A stretch of DNA of 29,979 nt from NCBI GenBank assembly GCA_021826605.1, contig JAKAZF010000001.1, positions 1 through 29,979 on the forward strand, given 5' to 3'. The notes beneath the pieces were generated by a model that saw only the letters and a list, made by a program, of their open reading frames with translations, did not search any database and had not been told where the DNA came from. How positions within the stretch are numbered: the first letter of the stretch is position 1; each line of letters opens with the position of its first letter. Position numbers and translations under genes: made by a program. This DNA comes from Planctomycetota bacterium (lineage in GTDB: Bacteria > Planctomycetota > Phycisphaerae > WQYP01). This document shows, piece by piece, positions 23,127-29,979 of the stretch.

Positions 23127-24398
23127 TTATTCGATCATATCCGTCGGAACCGACAGCGGTGCCGGCCCGATGGTGACTACTGTTAATTTCCCGGGTTGAT
23201 GGTCGGCCAGAAAGGCGTTGAGCCGCTGGAGTTCAACACTTTCAATTCTGGCCCGCAATTCATCGAGCGTTCGCGGCCGACCGTAGTGATAATAATCATG
23301 GGCAATCGCGGCGGCGCGGGCGGCGGAGCTTTCCCCATTCATAATGACTCCGGCCTTCATGCCCACCTTGGCGCGAGCCAGTTCATCTCCATCCGCGCCG
23401 AGGCTGAAGCGTTTTAACTCCCGCAAAAAAGAATCCAGAGTTTGTTGCGCCCGCTGGGGTACTGTGCCGGCATATCCCAGCACAGCGCCGACATGTTTGA
23501 GACTCATGTATCCGGCATTGACGGCATAACACAGCCCCTGCTTTTCCCGGATTTCTGAAAACAGTCTGGCCCCCATTCCTCCGCTTAAAATATTCATGGC
23601 CAACTGCAAAACAATGCTGTCCGGATCAGATTCTGGTATCGCATCAAACGCCAGCCCGATCTGTACCTGATTACTGGCCTGTTGTTCATGCCAGACGCCT
23701 CTGACCGCCGACCGTATCGGCACTTGTACGGGTTCCCGCGCTCGCCAGGAGCCAAAATGCCGTTGCACCAGATCATGTACCGCGGAGAATTCCACCGCTC
23801 CCGCCACCGCCAGAATCGACCCGCGCGGCGTGAAACGGTTCTGGAAATCGCGCCGCAGCGTTGCCGATGTCAAGTTCCGTAAATGTTCCCTGTTACCGAC
23901 GACGGGCCGACCGAACGGATCGGGAAAGTGCCGAGCTTTTATCAACAGGCTCAATTTTTGCGCGGGTTCATCTTCGATGGCATCCAACTGTTGCATTGCC
24001 AGATCCCGTGCCGGTTCAAAGCCCGCATCCGGCAACATGGGCCGCTGCGTCATATCGGCATAAATCTCAAGCACTTGCGGCAATTTGTCGGCCAGCACGG
24101 TGGCCCCCATTCGCATGAACACAATGTCCGCGCTGGTGGAACGCTGCACGCCCAACGAATCAAGATAATCCGTAAGAGCCCGATTATCCCGTTCACCGGC
24201 CCCGCGGGTAATCCAATCCGCCAGCACATTGGCGTTACCCAAGCCATCGACTGGATCGGACGAAGCACCGCATGGCGTCAGCAAGGTCATAGCCGCCGAG
24301 CGCACCGCCGGCATGGACTCCACCAGCAAAGTCAGACCATTGGCCAAAGTTGTCACATCCTGCCGGGTTCTGGCACCGGCGGTATTTACCGTTGACAC
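23127..24398 (-). CDS. M16 family peptidase-like protein, non-catalytic partner subunit
   Basis: 423 residues from GTG 24398, chosen because AGGAG lies six bases upstream; the frame continues upstream to 24524 through a dispersed repeat. The position of the HxxEH motif reads GLGNANVLADWITRGAG, so zinc binding is lost. The C-terminal half keeps the Arg/Tyr signature that cradles the substrate in the catalytic partner: GGMGARLFSEIREKQGLCYAV. This complementary loss is what heterodimeric M16B enzymes show (mitochondrial processing peptidase type, and bacterial pairs). It is probably translated from one message with the catalytic subunit downstream. Confidence 0.88.
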   Translation of the reverse strand: MSTVNTAGARTRQDVTTLANGLTLLVESMPAVRSAAMTLLTPCGASSDPVDGLGNANVLADWITRGAGERDNRALTDYLDSLGVQRSTSADIVFMRMGATVLADKLPQVLEIYADMTQRPMLPDAGFEPARDLAMQQLDAIEDEPAQKLSLLIKARHFPDPFGRPVVGNREHLRNLTSATLRRDFQNRFTPRGSILAVAGAVEFSAVHDLVQRHFGSWRAREPVQVPIRSAVRGVWHEQQASNQVQIGLAFDAIPESDPDSIVLQLAMNILSGGMGARLFSEIREKQGLCYAVNAGYMSLKHVGAVLGYAGTVPQRAQQTLDSFLRELKRFSLGADGDELARAKVGMKAGVIMNGESSAARAAAIAHDYYHYGRPRTLDELRARIESVELQRLNAFLADHQPGKLTVVTIGPAPLSVPTDMIE

Positions 24399-24433
24399 AT
24401 GCGACTCCTGATCATTGAGAGCGTCCTTCAAAA

Positions 24434-24452
24434 CTAGTGCCCTGTTCCACCC
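24434..24452. repeat. 19-bp exact dispersed repeat, copy 1
   Basis: CTAGTGCCCTGTTCCACCC occurs here and at 29950-29968 in the same orientation. The surrounding 24399-24812 gap holds no gene that I can support; a small hairpin ACACC-TGTGT-GGTGT lies near 24750. Confidence 0.7.
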
Positions 24453-24812
24453 GCCACCCCAGCACGACATCCGCCCGATTCGCACCTGGAATGCAGGATT
24501 CATACTGTAGGTGCCCAAGGCCATTCCGTAAAGCCTCCGCAGTGTATGCCTCCGCGTTAGGCATGGCCATTAACGCGTATAAAGTATCATAGCACCTGCC
24601 ATTTTAATTTTGGTCGCGTGTCCCTGCACCATGGTTTTTGCGGAAAAATGGCATCTGGGTCAGCAGAATTAGCCGGTCATGCACTTCGAGCGCAATGCCT
24701 GTGTCTGGAACCTTTACGCCTGTCACGAGGACTCATTCACACCTGTGTGGTGTTGGGCTGGCCAATACGAGTGCCTCAACGCGGCGCGTGATCGTAGTCT
24801 TTCAGGCGAAAC

Positions 24813-25778
24813 CTAATTCGACCCCAGCGTATTCATTGTATCCGCGGTCATGCTGTAGGCGACCTTTGCGGCGGCACGGATCCAATGGTTGGGATCATGG
24901 GTGCGCTGTTCCAAAAATCCGGCGATGGCGTCGGCACGGCGCACGTTTCTCGTGTTCCAGCGGGCGATTCCGAGTTCCAATAAGGCATCAATCCGCCAGG
25001 ACAGGTCCTGATCATGGCGCACAATGTTCGCCATATCGCCCGGATTTGGAGTCAACGAATCGACAATTTTGACCTTCGCGTACCACCGCCGCCCCGCTTT
25101 ATCCGTGGCCTTCATCAGTTTCGAAGCGCTATCAAATTTCGCCTGATCCTTGGTCGGCCCGGCTCTATAAACCATTCGCAACCCTGCGGCGGCGGAGGCA
25201 ATATCACTTAAACCGGAAGTTCGGACATCCACAAACAGACCGCGCCGCCACAGCCGATGGCCGAAGACCAACAACGCGGATAATGCCTGCGCCGCTTTTT
25301 TGGGATGCTTGTTGCTGATACACGCGGTTGCATAAGCGCCGGTCAATTGACCGATGTCATCAAGGTCGTTAGACAAGGTATCCGTGGCTGTCGGCAACCG
25401 CACGGTTTTAATAAACAGCAGATGTTTCCGTGTCATCGTTTTTTCGGCCGCGTTTTCAAGGCTGGTAACAATTGCGACTATTTCAGGAGCGGCGTCTGGA
25501 TGCGGATCGGCAAGAAGGCCGCTCAAGCCACCGCCGTTCGCCACCACATCTTTGATCCGCTTATATGCCGCAAGATATAGTGCACCGGCTCCGGGACCGG
25601 ATGGGCTTGGGACCAGGGCGGCGATACTGTAACCGATTTTGATCGGCTTCATAAACCCGCGGGTTTGCGTACGGTGTGTGGGCGATCCCACTGAAACCGG
25701 GCGAAGAAAACTATACACCACCACGCCGACGACAATGAGGAAAATCATCGCGATGGCGATACCGACTTTGTAACTCAT
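24813..25778 (-). CDS. Membrane-anchored protein of unknown function
   Basis: 321 residues from ATG 25778. The N-terminus MSYKVGIAIAMIFLIVVGVV is one transmembrane helix or uncleaved signal anchor (about residues 5-26), placing the rest outside the cytoplasmic membrane or in the periplasm. The remainder is helical and soluble, with no motif that I recognise; segments such as LSWRIDALLELGIARWNTRN suggest helical-hairpin repeats. Its start lies 27 bp after the hemQ stop on the same strand, so it is likely in one operon with hemQ. Function is unknown, and a link to haem or the envelope would be guesswork. Confidence 0.8.
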   Translation of the reverse strand: MSYKVGIAIAMIFLIVVGVVVYSFLRPVSVGSPTHRTQTRGFMKPIKIGYSIAALVPSPSGPGAGALYLAAYKRIKDVVANGGGLSGLLADPHPDAAPEIVAIVTSLENAAEKTMTRKHLLFIKTVRLPTATDTLSNDLDDIGQLTGAYATACISNKHPKKAAQALSALLVFGHRLWRRGLFVDVRTSGLSDIASAAAGLRMVYRAGPTKDQAKFDSASKLMKATDKAGRRWYAKVKIVDSLTPNPGDMANIVRHDQDLSWRIDALLELGIARWNTRNVRRADAIAGFLEQRTHDPNHWIRAAAKVAYSMTADTMNTLGSN

Positions 25779-25805
25779 GGTGTGTCTCGCAAATAATTCA
25801 ACATT

Positions 25806-26618
25806 TCAGATTGCGGCAAGCTGCCGCAGTATCCGTTCCATCGGCATCTGCACGCAGGAAAATACAGGCGTATCGCGAACCGTAAACCGGCTACCCTCGG
25901 TTTCGCGCAACTCCTGGACCAGATCCAGAAAATCACCTGGGGAATCCGTCTCAAACGCGACCACGAAGTCCTGGTCGTCAAGTCCGAAGCTGTACGTCGT
26001 GTTCAATTTCACCGATGGATACCGGTTTCCCACCATAATGTGTTCATCCATGATGCCCTGACGGGCCTGTTTGCTCAATAAATACCAATCGCGTGACTTA
26101 ACAAATGGATATACAAAATTGTATTTCCGCTTGCCGGGCACAATGTTGGTGCGAGCGTCATCATGCGCCGGGTCGATCTTGTCAACATACGTGCTGCGTT
26201 TGCTCTGGGCCAGATAGCAGTACGGCTGCACCAGATACCCCGCGAGCGGCAAACGGTAAATGGCGGCGGAAAATTCCTGTATGAAATCCAGATCGTAACT
26301 GATTTTCCAGAACATCATGTCCACATCCGGGCGGGTGCCCACGCAACTGTACGGAATCAAAAGCATTTTGTGCTGATCCTGCGTTTGCACCAGCTCCGCC
26401 AGTGGCCGCAACATTTCCGCCTGCTGTGATTGCTGGAGGCGGCGAAATTCGGGCAGCAGTTTATAAAATGAAAATGAAACGAACTGCCGGCGCACCGCGG
26501 GACGCCCCGCCGCGACCGGTTGATCTCTTGTGGCTGATTGTCCCGCCGGTGCGGCTGATGGAATATCGTGGCGGCCTGTACCCGCAACGGATGTGGTGGC
26601 AGTTGTATTTTGCGACAT
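25806..26618 (-). CDS. hemQ: Coproheme decarboxylase, chlorite dismutase-like HemQ
   Basis: 270 residues from ATG 26618 (GGAG eight bases upstream). It oxidatively decarboxylates coprohaem III to haem b in the coproporphyrin-dependent pathway. Diagnostic segments: KYNFVYPFVKSRDWYLLSKQARQGIMDEH, which holds the catalytic-type Tyr and the proximal haem His, then NRYPSVKLNTTYSFGLDDQDFVVAFETD. The first roughly 45 residues (Ala-, Thr- and Gln-rich) are a low-complexity extension not expected in the family. It is probably cytoplasmic. Genes for the preceding steps are not in the window. The downstream hypothetical gene is tightly spaced. Confidence 0.93.
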   Translation of the reverse strand: MSQNTTATTSVAGTGRHDIPSAAPAGQSATRDQPVAAGRPAVRRQFVSFSFYKLLPEFRRLQQSQQAEMLRPLAELVQTQDQHKMLLIPYSCVGTRPDVDMMFWKISYDLDFIQEFSAAIYRLPLAGYLVQPYCYLAQSKRSTYVDKIDPAHDDARTNIVPGKRKYNFVYPFVKSRDWYLLSKQARQGIMDEHIMVGNRYPSVKLNTTYSFGLDDQDFVVAFETDSPGDFLDLVQELRETEGSRFTVRDTPVFSCVQMPMERILRQLAAI

Positions 26619-26697
26619 TGTAATAACTCCATGACTTCCCGAACCAGTGGCCGGGGTATCACCTATTGTCAGTCAATTCTACGGCCTCACGCCGACA

Positions 26698-26720
26698 ATT
26701 TCACCTTTTCGCGGTGAAAT
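26698..26720 (-). terminator. Hairpin at the end of the CCA enzyme gene
   Basis: ATTTCACC and GGTGAAAT form a perfect 8-bp stem around a 7-nt loop, overlapping the last base of the stop codon. No U tract follows, so termination is only suggested. Confidence 0.4.
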
Positions 26721-27964
26721 CATTGAATTAATTTCCTGGCCGCGTCCAATGCGCTCGATCGATCCTGAAATTCATTTTCCAGTTGCCGATCATAAAGTTG
26801 CTCGAGCCATAATTTGAAACGCGGGCCGGGTGTTACACCCATGGCAATTAAATCACCACCGGTGACCATGCGATCCGGCGCAATCGGCTCTTTTCGCAGT
26901 TCGGCAAGGCGTGTCGCAAGGGGCAGAAATTGTCCGTCATCATGGTGTTCAGCCGCGTAGATCGCCAGTAAATCTGAAGACCAGTCGTGCGCCAGCAGGC
27001 GTTTGGTAGCCGCAAGTCGCAGATTCCGCCAGTTCGCCAATACCGGGAGATTGGTCAAAAGCCATTTGACACAATCCGTTTCCTCTCCACTTAGGACAAG
27101 ATTCGATTGCAGAGTTGCGGGTAATACCGCGATGGTAGCGGAATCATGTGCGTCCGGAATTGTCAAATCACGCACCAGCGCCGCCAGCGCCAGGGAAAAG
27201 CTACCGCATGGCGGTAAATGCGCCAGTCGCGCCAACCGTGGGGCCTGCGAACCATCGGTTTGGCATGGCTGAGGCCATAGAGTTTGAAAAAGGCCGGAGG
27301 CAATAAGCAAGTGAATCGCCATACAGCGCGTCGGATGCGTCAGCATTTTGCGAAGTTCCTGGCCGATGCGTTCGCGGCTGATTTCCGAAAGTTTAACGGC
27401 GTTGTCGCATACGGCGGACCAGGTTCCCGGTTCTATGGAAAATCCCAGCCGGGCGGCGAAGCGAATGGCCCGCATCATCCGAAGATGGTCTTCGCGAAAT
27501 CGCTGGGCTGGATCGCCGATAGCGCGAAGAATTCGGGCGGCAATGTCCGCCTGGCCGCCGACATAATCAATGAGGTGATCGGCCACGGGGTCGTAGAACA
27601 ATCCATTGCAGGTAAAATCCCGTCGCCGGGCATCGTGTTCCGCCGTGGTAAATACCACCGTGTCAGGTCGGCGGCCATCGGAGTATACGCCGTCGGTCCG
27701 GAAGGTGGCGACTTCCATAGATCGGCCTTGTTGCCGCACCATCACAACACCAAATGCCGCACCAACATGCTGGCTGCGCGGAAACAATCGCATGACCTGC
27801 TCCGGGCGGGCCGCGGTGGCAATATCATAATCCGCCGGATCATTGCCCATGATCTGATCGCGCACGGAGCCACCCGCGAAGTAGGCCTCAAAGCCCGCCT
27901 GCTGCAGTGTCCGCACAACCTCTGTTGCAAGGTGTCGCAAGTCTGACTTCAGATGGTCAACCAT
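26720..27964 (-). CDS. CCA tRNA nucleotidyltransferase / poly(A) polymerase family protein
   Basis: 414 residues from ATG 27964, chosen because TATAAT ends 7 nt upstream and an in-frame ATG at 28036 lies upstream of that promoter. The class II nucleotidyltransferase head has YFAGGSVRDQIMG and DYDIATAARPEQV with the two catalytic aspartates. RRRDFTCNGLFYDP, AQRFREDHLRMMRAIRFAARLGF and SEISRERIGQEL are the ribose- and base-selecting motifs. It adds CCA to tRNA 3' ends, or A tails; the sequence does not clearly separate CCA-adding from A-adding or poly(A) enzymes. There is no HD domain. It precedes hemQ on the same strand with a 101-bp gap. Confidence 0.88.
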   Translation of the reverse strand: MVDHLKSDLRHLATEVVRTLQQAGFEAYFAGGSVRDQIMGNDPADYDIATAARPEQVMRLFPRSQHVGAAFGVVMVRQQGRSMEVATFRTDGVYSDGRRPDTVVFTTAEHDARRRDFTCNGLFYDPVADHLIDYVGGQADIAARILRAIGDPAQRFREDHLRMMRAIRFAARLGFSIEPGTWSAVCDNAVKLSEISRERIGQELRKMLTHPTRCMAIHLLIASGLFQTLWPQPCQTDGSQAPRLARLAHLPPCGSFSLALAALVRDLTIPDAHDSATIAVLPATLQSNLVLSGEETDCVKWLLTNLPVLANWRNLRLAATKRLLAHDWSSDLLAIYAAEHHDDGQFLPLATRLAELRKEPIAPDRMVTGGDLIAMGVTPGPRFKLWLEQLYDRQLENEFQDRSSALDAARKLIQ

Positions 27965-27971
27965 GGCTGGT

Positions 27972-27977
27972 ATTATA
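27972..27977 (-). promoter_or_regulatory. -10 box directly before the CCA enzyme gene
   Basis: TATAAT on the minus strand, followed by ACCAGCC and ATG, a 7-nt gap. This is the same geometry as the ferritin-like gene and predicts a leaderless transcript. Confidence 0.55.
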
Positions 27978-28036
27978 CGCGCCGGGTGATTAACAACGAT
28001 ACACAACCGAGTAATGAATGATAAAGGGCGTGGCAA

Positions 28037-28328
28037 TTAATCCGGACACCCGTGGCGGCGGCCGCCGCAGAGCAGGAGTTTGGAGAGAGTAGATAGTAGA
28101 GCAAATAGGGCTGGAACTAAAGTGATGCTGTCGCAGGGTGAGGCAACCCTGCGGTCTACTTTCTACTTTCTCAACACCGAAGGCTGCCGCGGAAAACGCG
28201 CGGTGCAAGCACGCGCGGCTAAAGGGGGATGGGGCGTTCCGGCACCACGGTTCGGATCGATTTCCACGCCCATGATAAACCGCAAGGCCGCGCCTTCACC
28301 AATGATTGAGTGCTTGTCACAGGACCTG
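28037..28328. repeat. Intergenic repeats: heptamer patches and a REP-like copy
   Basis: AGTAGAT/AGTAGAG near 28087-28105 and TCTACTT TCTACTT near 28153-28167 are heptamer runs related to those near 11495 (AGTAGAA AGTAGAG). Positions 28197-28236 are an inverted, diverged copy of the palindromic repeat at 139-175, sharing CCCCATCCCC and TTTAGCCGCG on the minus strand. No gene is supported. Confidence 0.65.
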
Positions 28329-28342
28329 GGGGGCGTGACACT

Positions 28343-29431
28343 TTACGCGGCTCTGCACCGTCCGACAGATGAACGGCTGGCCCAGTAACGGTCCCAGCGT
28401 TGATCTTGGCTCATCCACATAGCCCGCAGGGCCAAGATGGCTTCCACCCCTGAGATATTCCAGAACTGGTCCGTACCTTTGACGCGCTTATTAAACCCTT
28501 TGACTCCCGCCTCCGTGTTACCCGAGCCGATCGGCCAGCCTTTTTTTCTGTACACGTCATATCGCATGTGCTCTTGGTGTTTCTCAAAATAGCCCTGATT
28601 CTGTTGCAATACGCGTCGTGGATGTTCCGGGCCATCGCTTGGTTCCGGCGGACCCAGCCGTAGCGATTCCGCCCTAATTTCGGCGATAACCTTGGCGACG
28701 TGGCCTTCGTACAGCAGTCCCCGTAGGTGTTCCCATCGGACAGAAGCTTCGGACGAGTCCCGGCCATGCACGGATTTGGCCACTGCATCCAAATGCCCGG
28801 AGGCATGATCGAAATCAACGATCCGTACATCCGCGAGTTGGTGCTTGGCGTCCACGGGATCAATCCAGTTCCCGGCGTCACTGATATTGAGCACCACCGA
28901 GGCCTGGGCTTGACCGCGACGCCTTGCTTCCAACTCCACCATCGGGCCGAACACCTCGGCATTTCCCATCGTGGCCACATACGTTGTCACCAACGGACGC
29001 GGCGGCTTTTCACCCCCGTCTCCCGGTAGATAACTGGTGAAACTGGCCGCTTTGTCCTCACGCCATCGGCTTTTGGTTTTTTCATCTTTCACCCGCCCCT
29101 GCACGCGGCCGCCATCCATCCCAATCACCAATAGCGCCGGCGGGTTGGGCGGGCCAGCTGGCAGAATGCCCTGGGCTTGCGCGGCGAGTTCTTCCGACCG
29201 AAGTTCCACTGCCGCACGCCCCAACGTTTCCGACCAACGCTGCACTTGCTTGCCATCGAGTTCCATATGCCAATCTATCCCCAACGACCGTGCCGCCGGA
29301 TCAAACGTCTGCTGGGCCGCCTCGCGGGCCACACGCTCCGCTGCCCGCGACGTTAGCGGCACTCCCGCCGGTAACGCCCAATCACGATCCTGAGGGGGAA
29401 AAAGACCGGTTACAAGCCCGGCATCTGGCAC
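28343..29431 (-). CDS. ISKra4-family transposase, catalytic part (second frame)
   Basis: The frame is open for 362 codons from GTG 29431, but it is probably read as the continuation of the upstream frame after a +1 shift. Conserved ISKra4 segments: VTTYVATMGNAEVFG, NISDAGNWIDPVDAKHQLAD, YRKKGWPIGSGNTEAGVKGF and a C-terminal SGVEAILALRAMWMSQDQRW. Acidic residues in LLVIGMDGGRV, NISDAGNW and GSGNTEAG are the likely DDE triad (inference). It cuts and joins the IS ends. The GTG is not preceded by a ribosome site, which supports expression by frameshifting or inactivation. Confidence 0.85.
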   Translation of the reverse strand: MPDAGLVTGLFPPQDRDWALPAGVPLTSRAAERVAREAAQQTFDPAARSLGIDWHMELDGKQVQRWSETLGRAAVELRSEELAAQAQGILPAGPPNPPALLVIGMDGGRVQGRVKDEKTKSRWREDKAASFTSYLPGDGGEKPPRPLVTTYVATMGNAEVFGPMVELEARRRGQAQASVVLNISDAGNWIDPVDAKHQLADVRIVDFDHASGHLDAVAKSVHGRDSSEASVRWEHLRGLLYEGHVAKVIAEIRAESLRLGPPEPSDGPEHPRRVLQQNQGYFEKHQEHMRYDVYRKKGWPIGSGNTEAGVKGFNKRVKGTDQFWNISGVEAILALRAMWMSQDQRWDRYWASRSSVGRCRAA

Positions 29432-29753
29432 TCTGCCTTGTTATCACGATGACCCCATCGGGGCTGCGCAACTCCTGCTGCCGAACCACCGGTTCCAGAT
29501 AGGTCCGATCCGATCCACAACGTGGACACAGGCCCGCTTGATCCTGCCGCGCCGACTCGCTTAACGCCGCCCGTTCCTCCAGCAGCGTAGGAATCACCGT
29601 CTCCCTGACCCGCTGACCCTGTAGTTCAAAATCCCGAAAGGTCTGCCCCTTCAAGGGAATAGCCTCATCTTCAGGAATCACTTGGTCCAGTACTTCCAAA
29701 AAATCTTTCGTGATGCGCTCACGCGCCTCCCGCCGAGTTCGGATAGCCGACAT
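29382..29753 (-). CDS. ISKra4-family transposase, N-terminal part with zinc ribbon (first frame)
   Basis: 123 codons from ATG 29753, which follows AAGGAGG. It contains LCPRCGSDRTYL and ARCRACNRSF, two CxxC knuckles of a zinc-binding domain that probably contacts the IS ends. It ends with RSFSPSGS and TGA at 29382-29384. The overlap with the second frame contains a TTTTTCCCCC run. Joining SFSP to the second frame gives a continuous and plausible protein. Confidence 0.8.
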   Translation of the reverse strand: MSAIRTRREARERITKDFLEVLDQVIPEDEAIPLKGQTFRDFELQGQRVRETVIPTLLEERAALSESARQDQAGLCPRCGSDRTYLEPVVRQQELRSPDGVIVITRQSARCRACNRSFSPSGS

Positions 29754-29949
29754 GGTACATTCCTCCTTGAATAGAAAATCACACCGACCCACCTCCAATG
29801 TGGATCATCTAACGCCCATTATACCAAACCCCTTCCGCGTAAAGTGTCACGCACCCGATCGCTGCACAGTTGATCGCAAACATAAACGGCTTGAAGGGCG
29901 ATGCTTTAATCTTGCCGGTGATGTATCAAGTTCGGATAATGGTTGAGCT

Positions 29950-29968
29950 CTAGTGCCCTGTTCCACCC
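29950..29968. repeat. 19-bp exact dispersed repeat, copy 2
   Basis: Same sequence and orientation as 24434-24452. It lies 94 bp outside the ISKra4-like element at the window edge, so its wider context is cut off. The rest of 29857-29979 shows no gene. Confidence 0.7.
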
Positions 29969-29979
29969 ATAATACGGGT

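Larger units (their letters stand above)
28329..29856. mobile_element. ISKra4-like insertion sequence, complete, 1.5 kb
   Basis: The 22-bp ends 28329-28350 and 29835-29856 are inverted copies with one mismatch and share GCGTGACACTTTACGCGG. They bracket a transposase read on the minus strand in two overlapping frames. The transposase stop codon (28343-28345) lies inside the left end. I could not find a clear target duplication in the flanks. Confidence 0.85.

Noticed and set aside
28316..28329. TTGTCACAGGACC as a third end of the GGGCCTGTGAC element family
   Set aside because: Only the first dozen bases are similar, the subterminal module is absent and no partner end is found nearby.

Overview
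The window looks like a bacterial chromosome, most likely from a planctomycete (perhaps Phycisphaerae). That assignment is inference. It rests on the HemQ type, the FHA-GAF sensor kinase, the M16 peptidase pair and many short dispersed repeats; no rRNA or taxonomic marker is present, and I recognised no tRNA and no CRISPR array.

Layout. (1) 1-9300 looks like a defence island. It holds a palindromic repeat cluster, a C-terminal scrap of a type III restriction Res subunit, and three large proteins: a fused AAA ATPase/DUF4435 (TOPRIM-like) protein resembling fused PARIS/OLD-type defence proteins, a two-helix membrane protein with two NAD-binding RCK domains and an apparent RyR-like tail, and a 1354-residue SIR2-STAND-like protein with a degenerate P-loop. 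(2) 9573-13561 is a repeat-built segment with diverged terminal inverted repeats. It carries one RepA-like AAA ATPase gene and about 2.3 kb of interspersed heptanucleotide repeats, and a 162-bp TA-flanked MITE is nested in its left part. (3) 13.6-14.8 kb is a MarR regulator-wrbA pair sharing a 19-bp promoter/operator sequence. (4) 15.1-28.0 kb is housekeeping: galK-trpD, a ferritin-like protein, a FHA-GAF histidine kinase, argH, two M16 peptidase subunits, a membrane-anchored hypothetical, hemQ and a CCA/poly(A) nucleotidyltransferase. The galK/ferritin gap contains a 481-bp element with near-perfect 20-bp inverted repeats and a perfect 10-bp target duplication. It is a short relative of the 9.6-13.6 kb segment. 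(5) 28.3-29.9 kb is a complete ISKra4-like insertion sequence whose transposase is split by a frameshift.

How it fits together. The left third is accessory, with antiviral-type NTPase, NADase and nuclease proteins and decayed restriction DNA. The repeat segment separates it from a stable core. The strongest new structural claim is a family of nonautonomous-looking elements whose ends begin GGGCCTGTGAC. They are built from shared modules and heptamer repeats, one member appears to carry an ATPase gene, and one still shows its target duplication. Three genes (marR, the ferritin-like gene and the CCA enzyme gene) have a -10 box only 7-9 nt before the start codon, suggesting leaderless transcripts.
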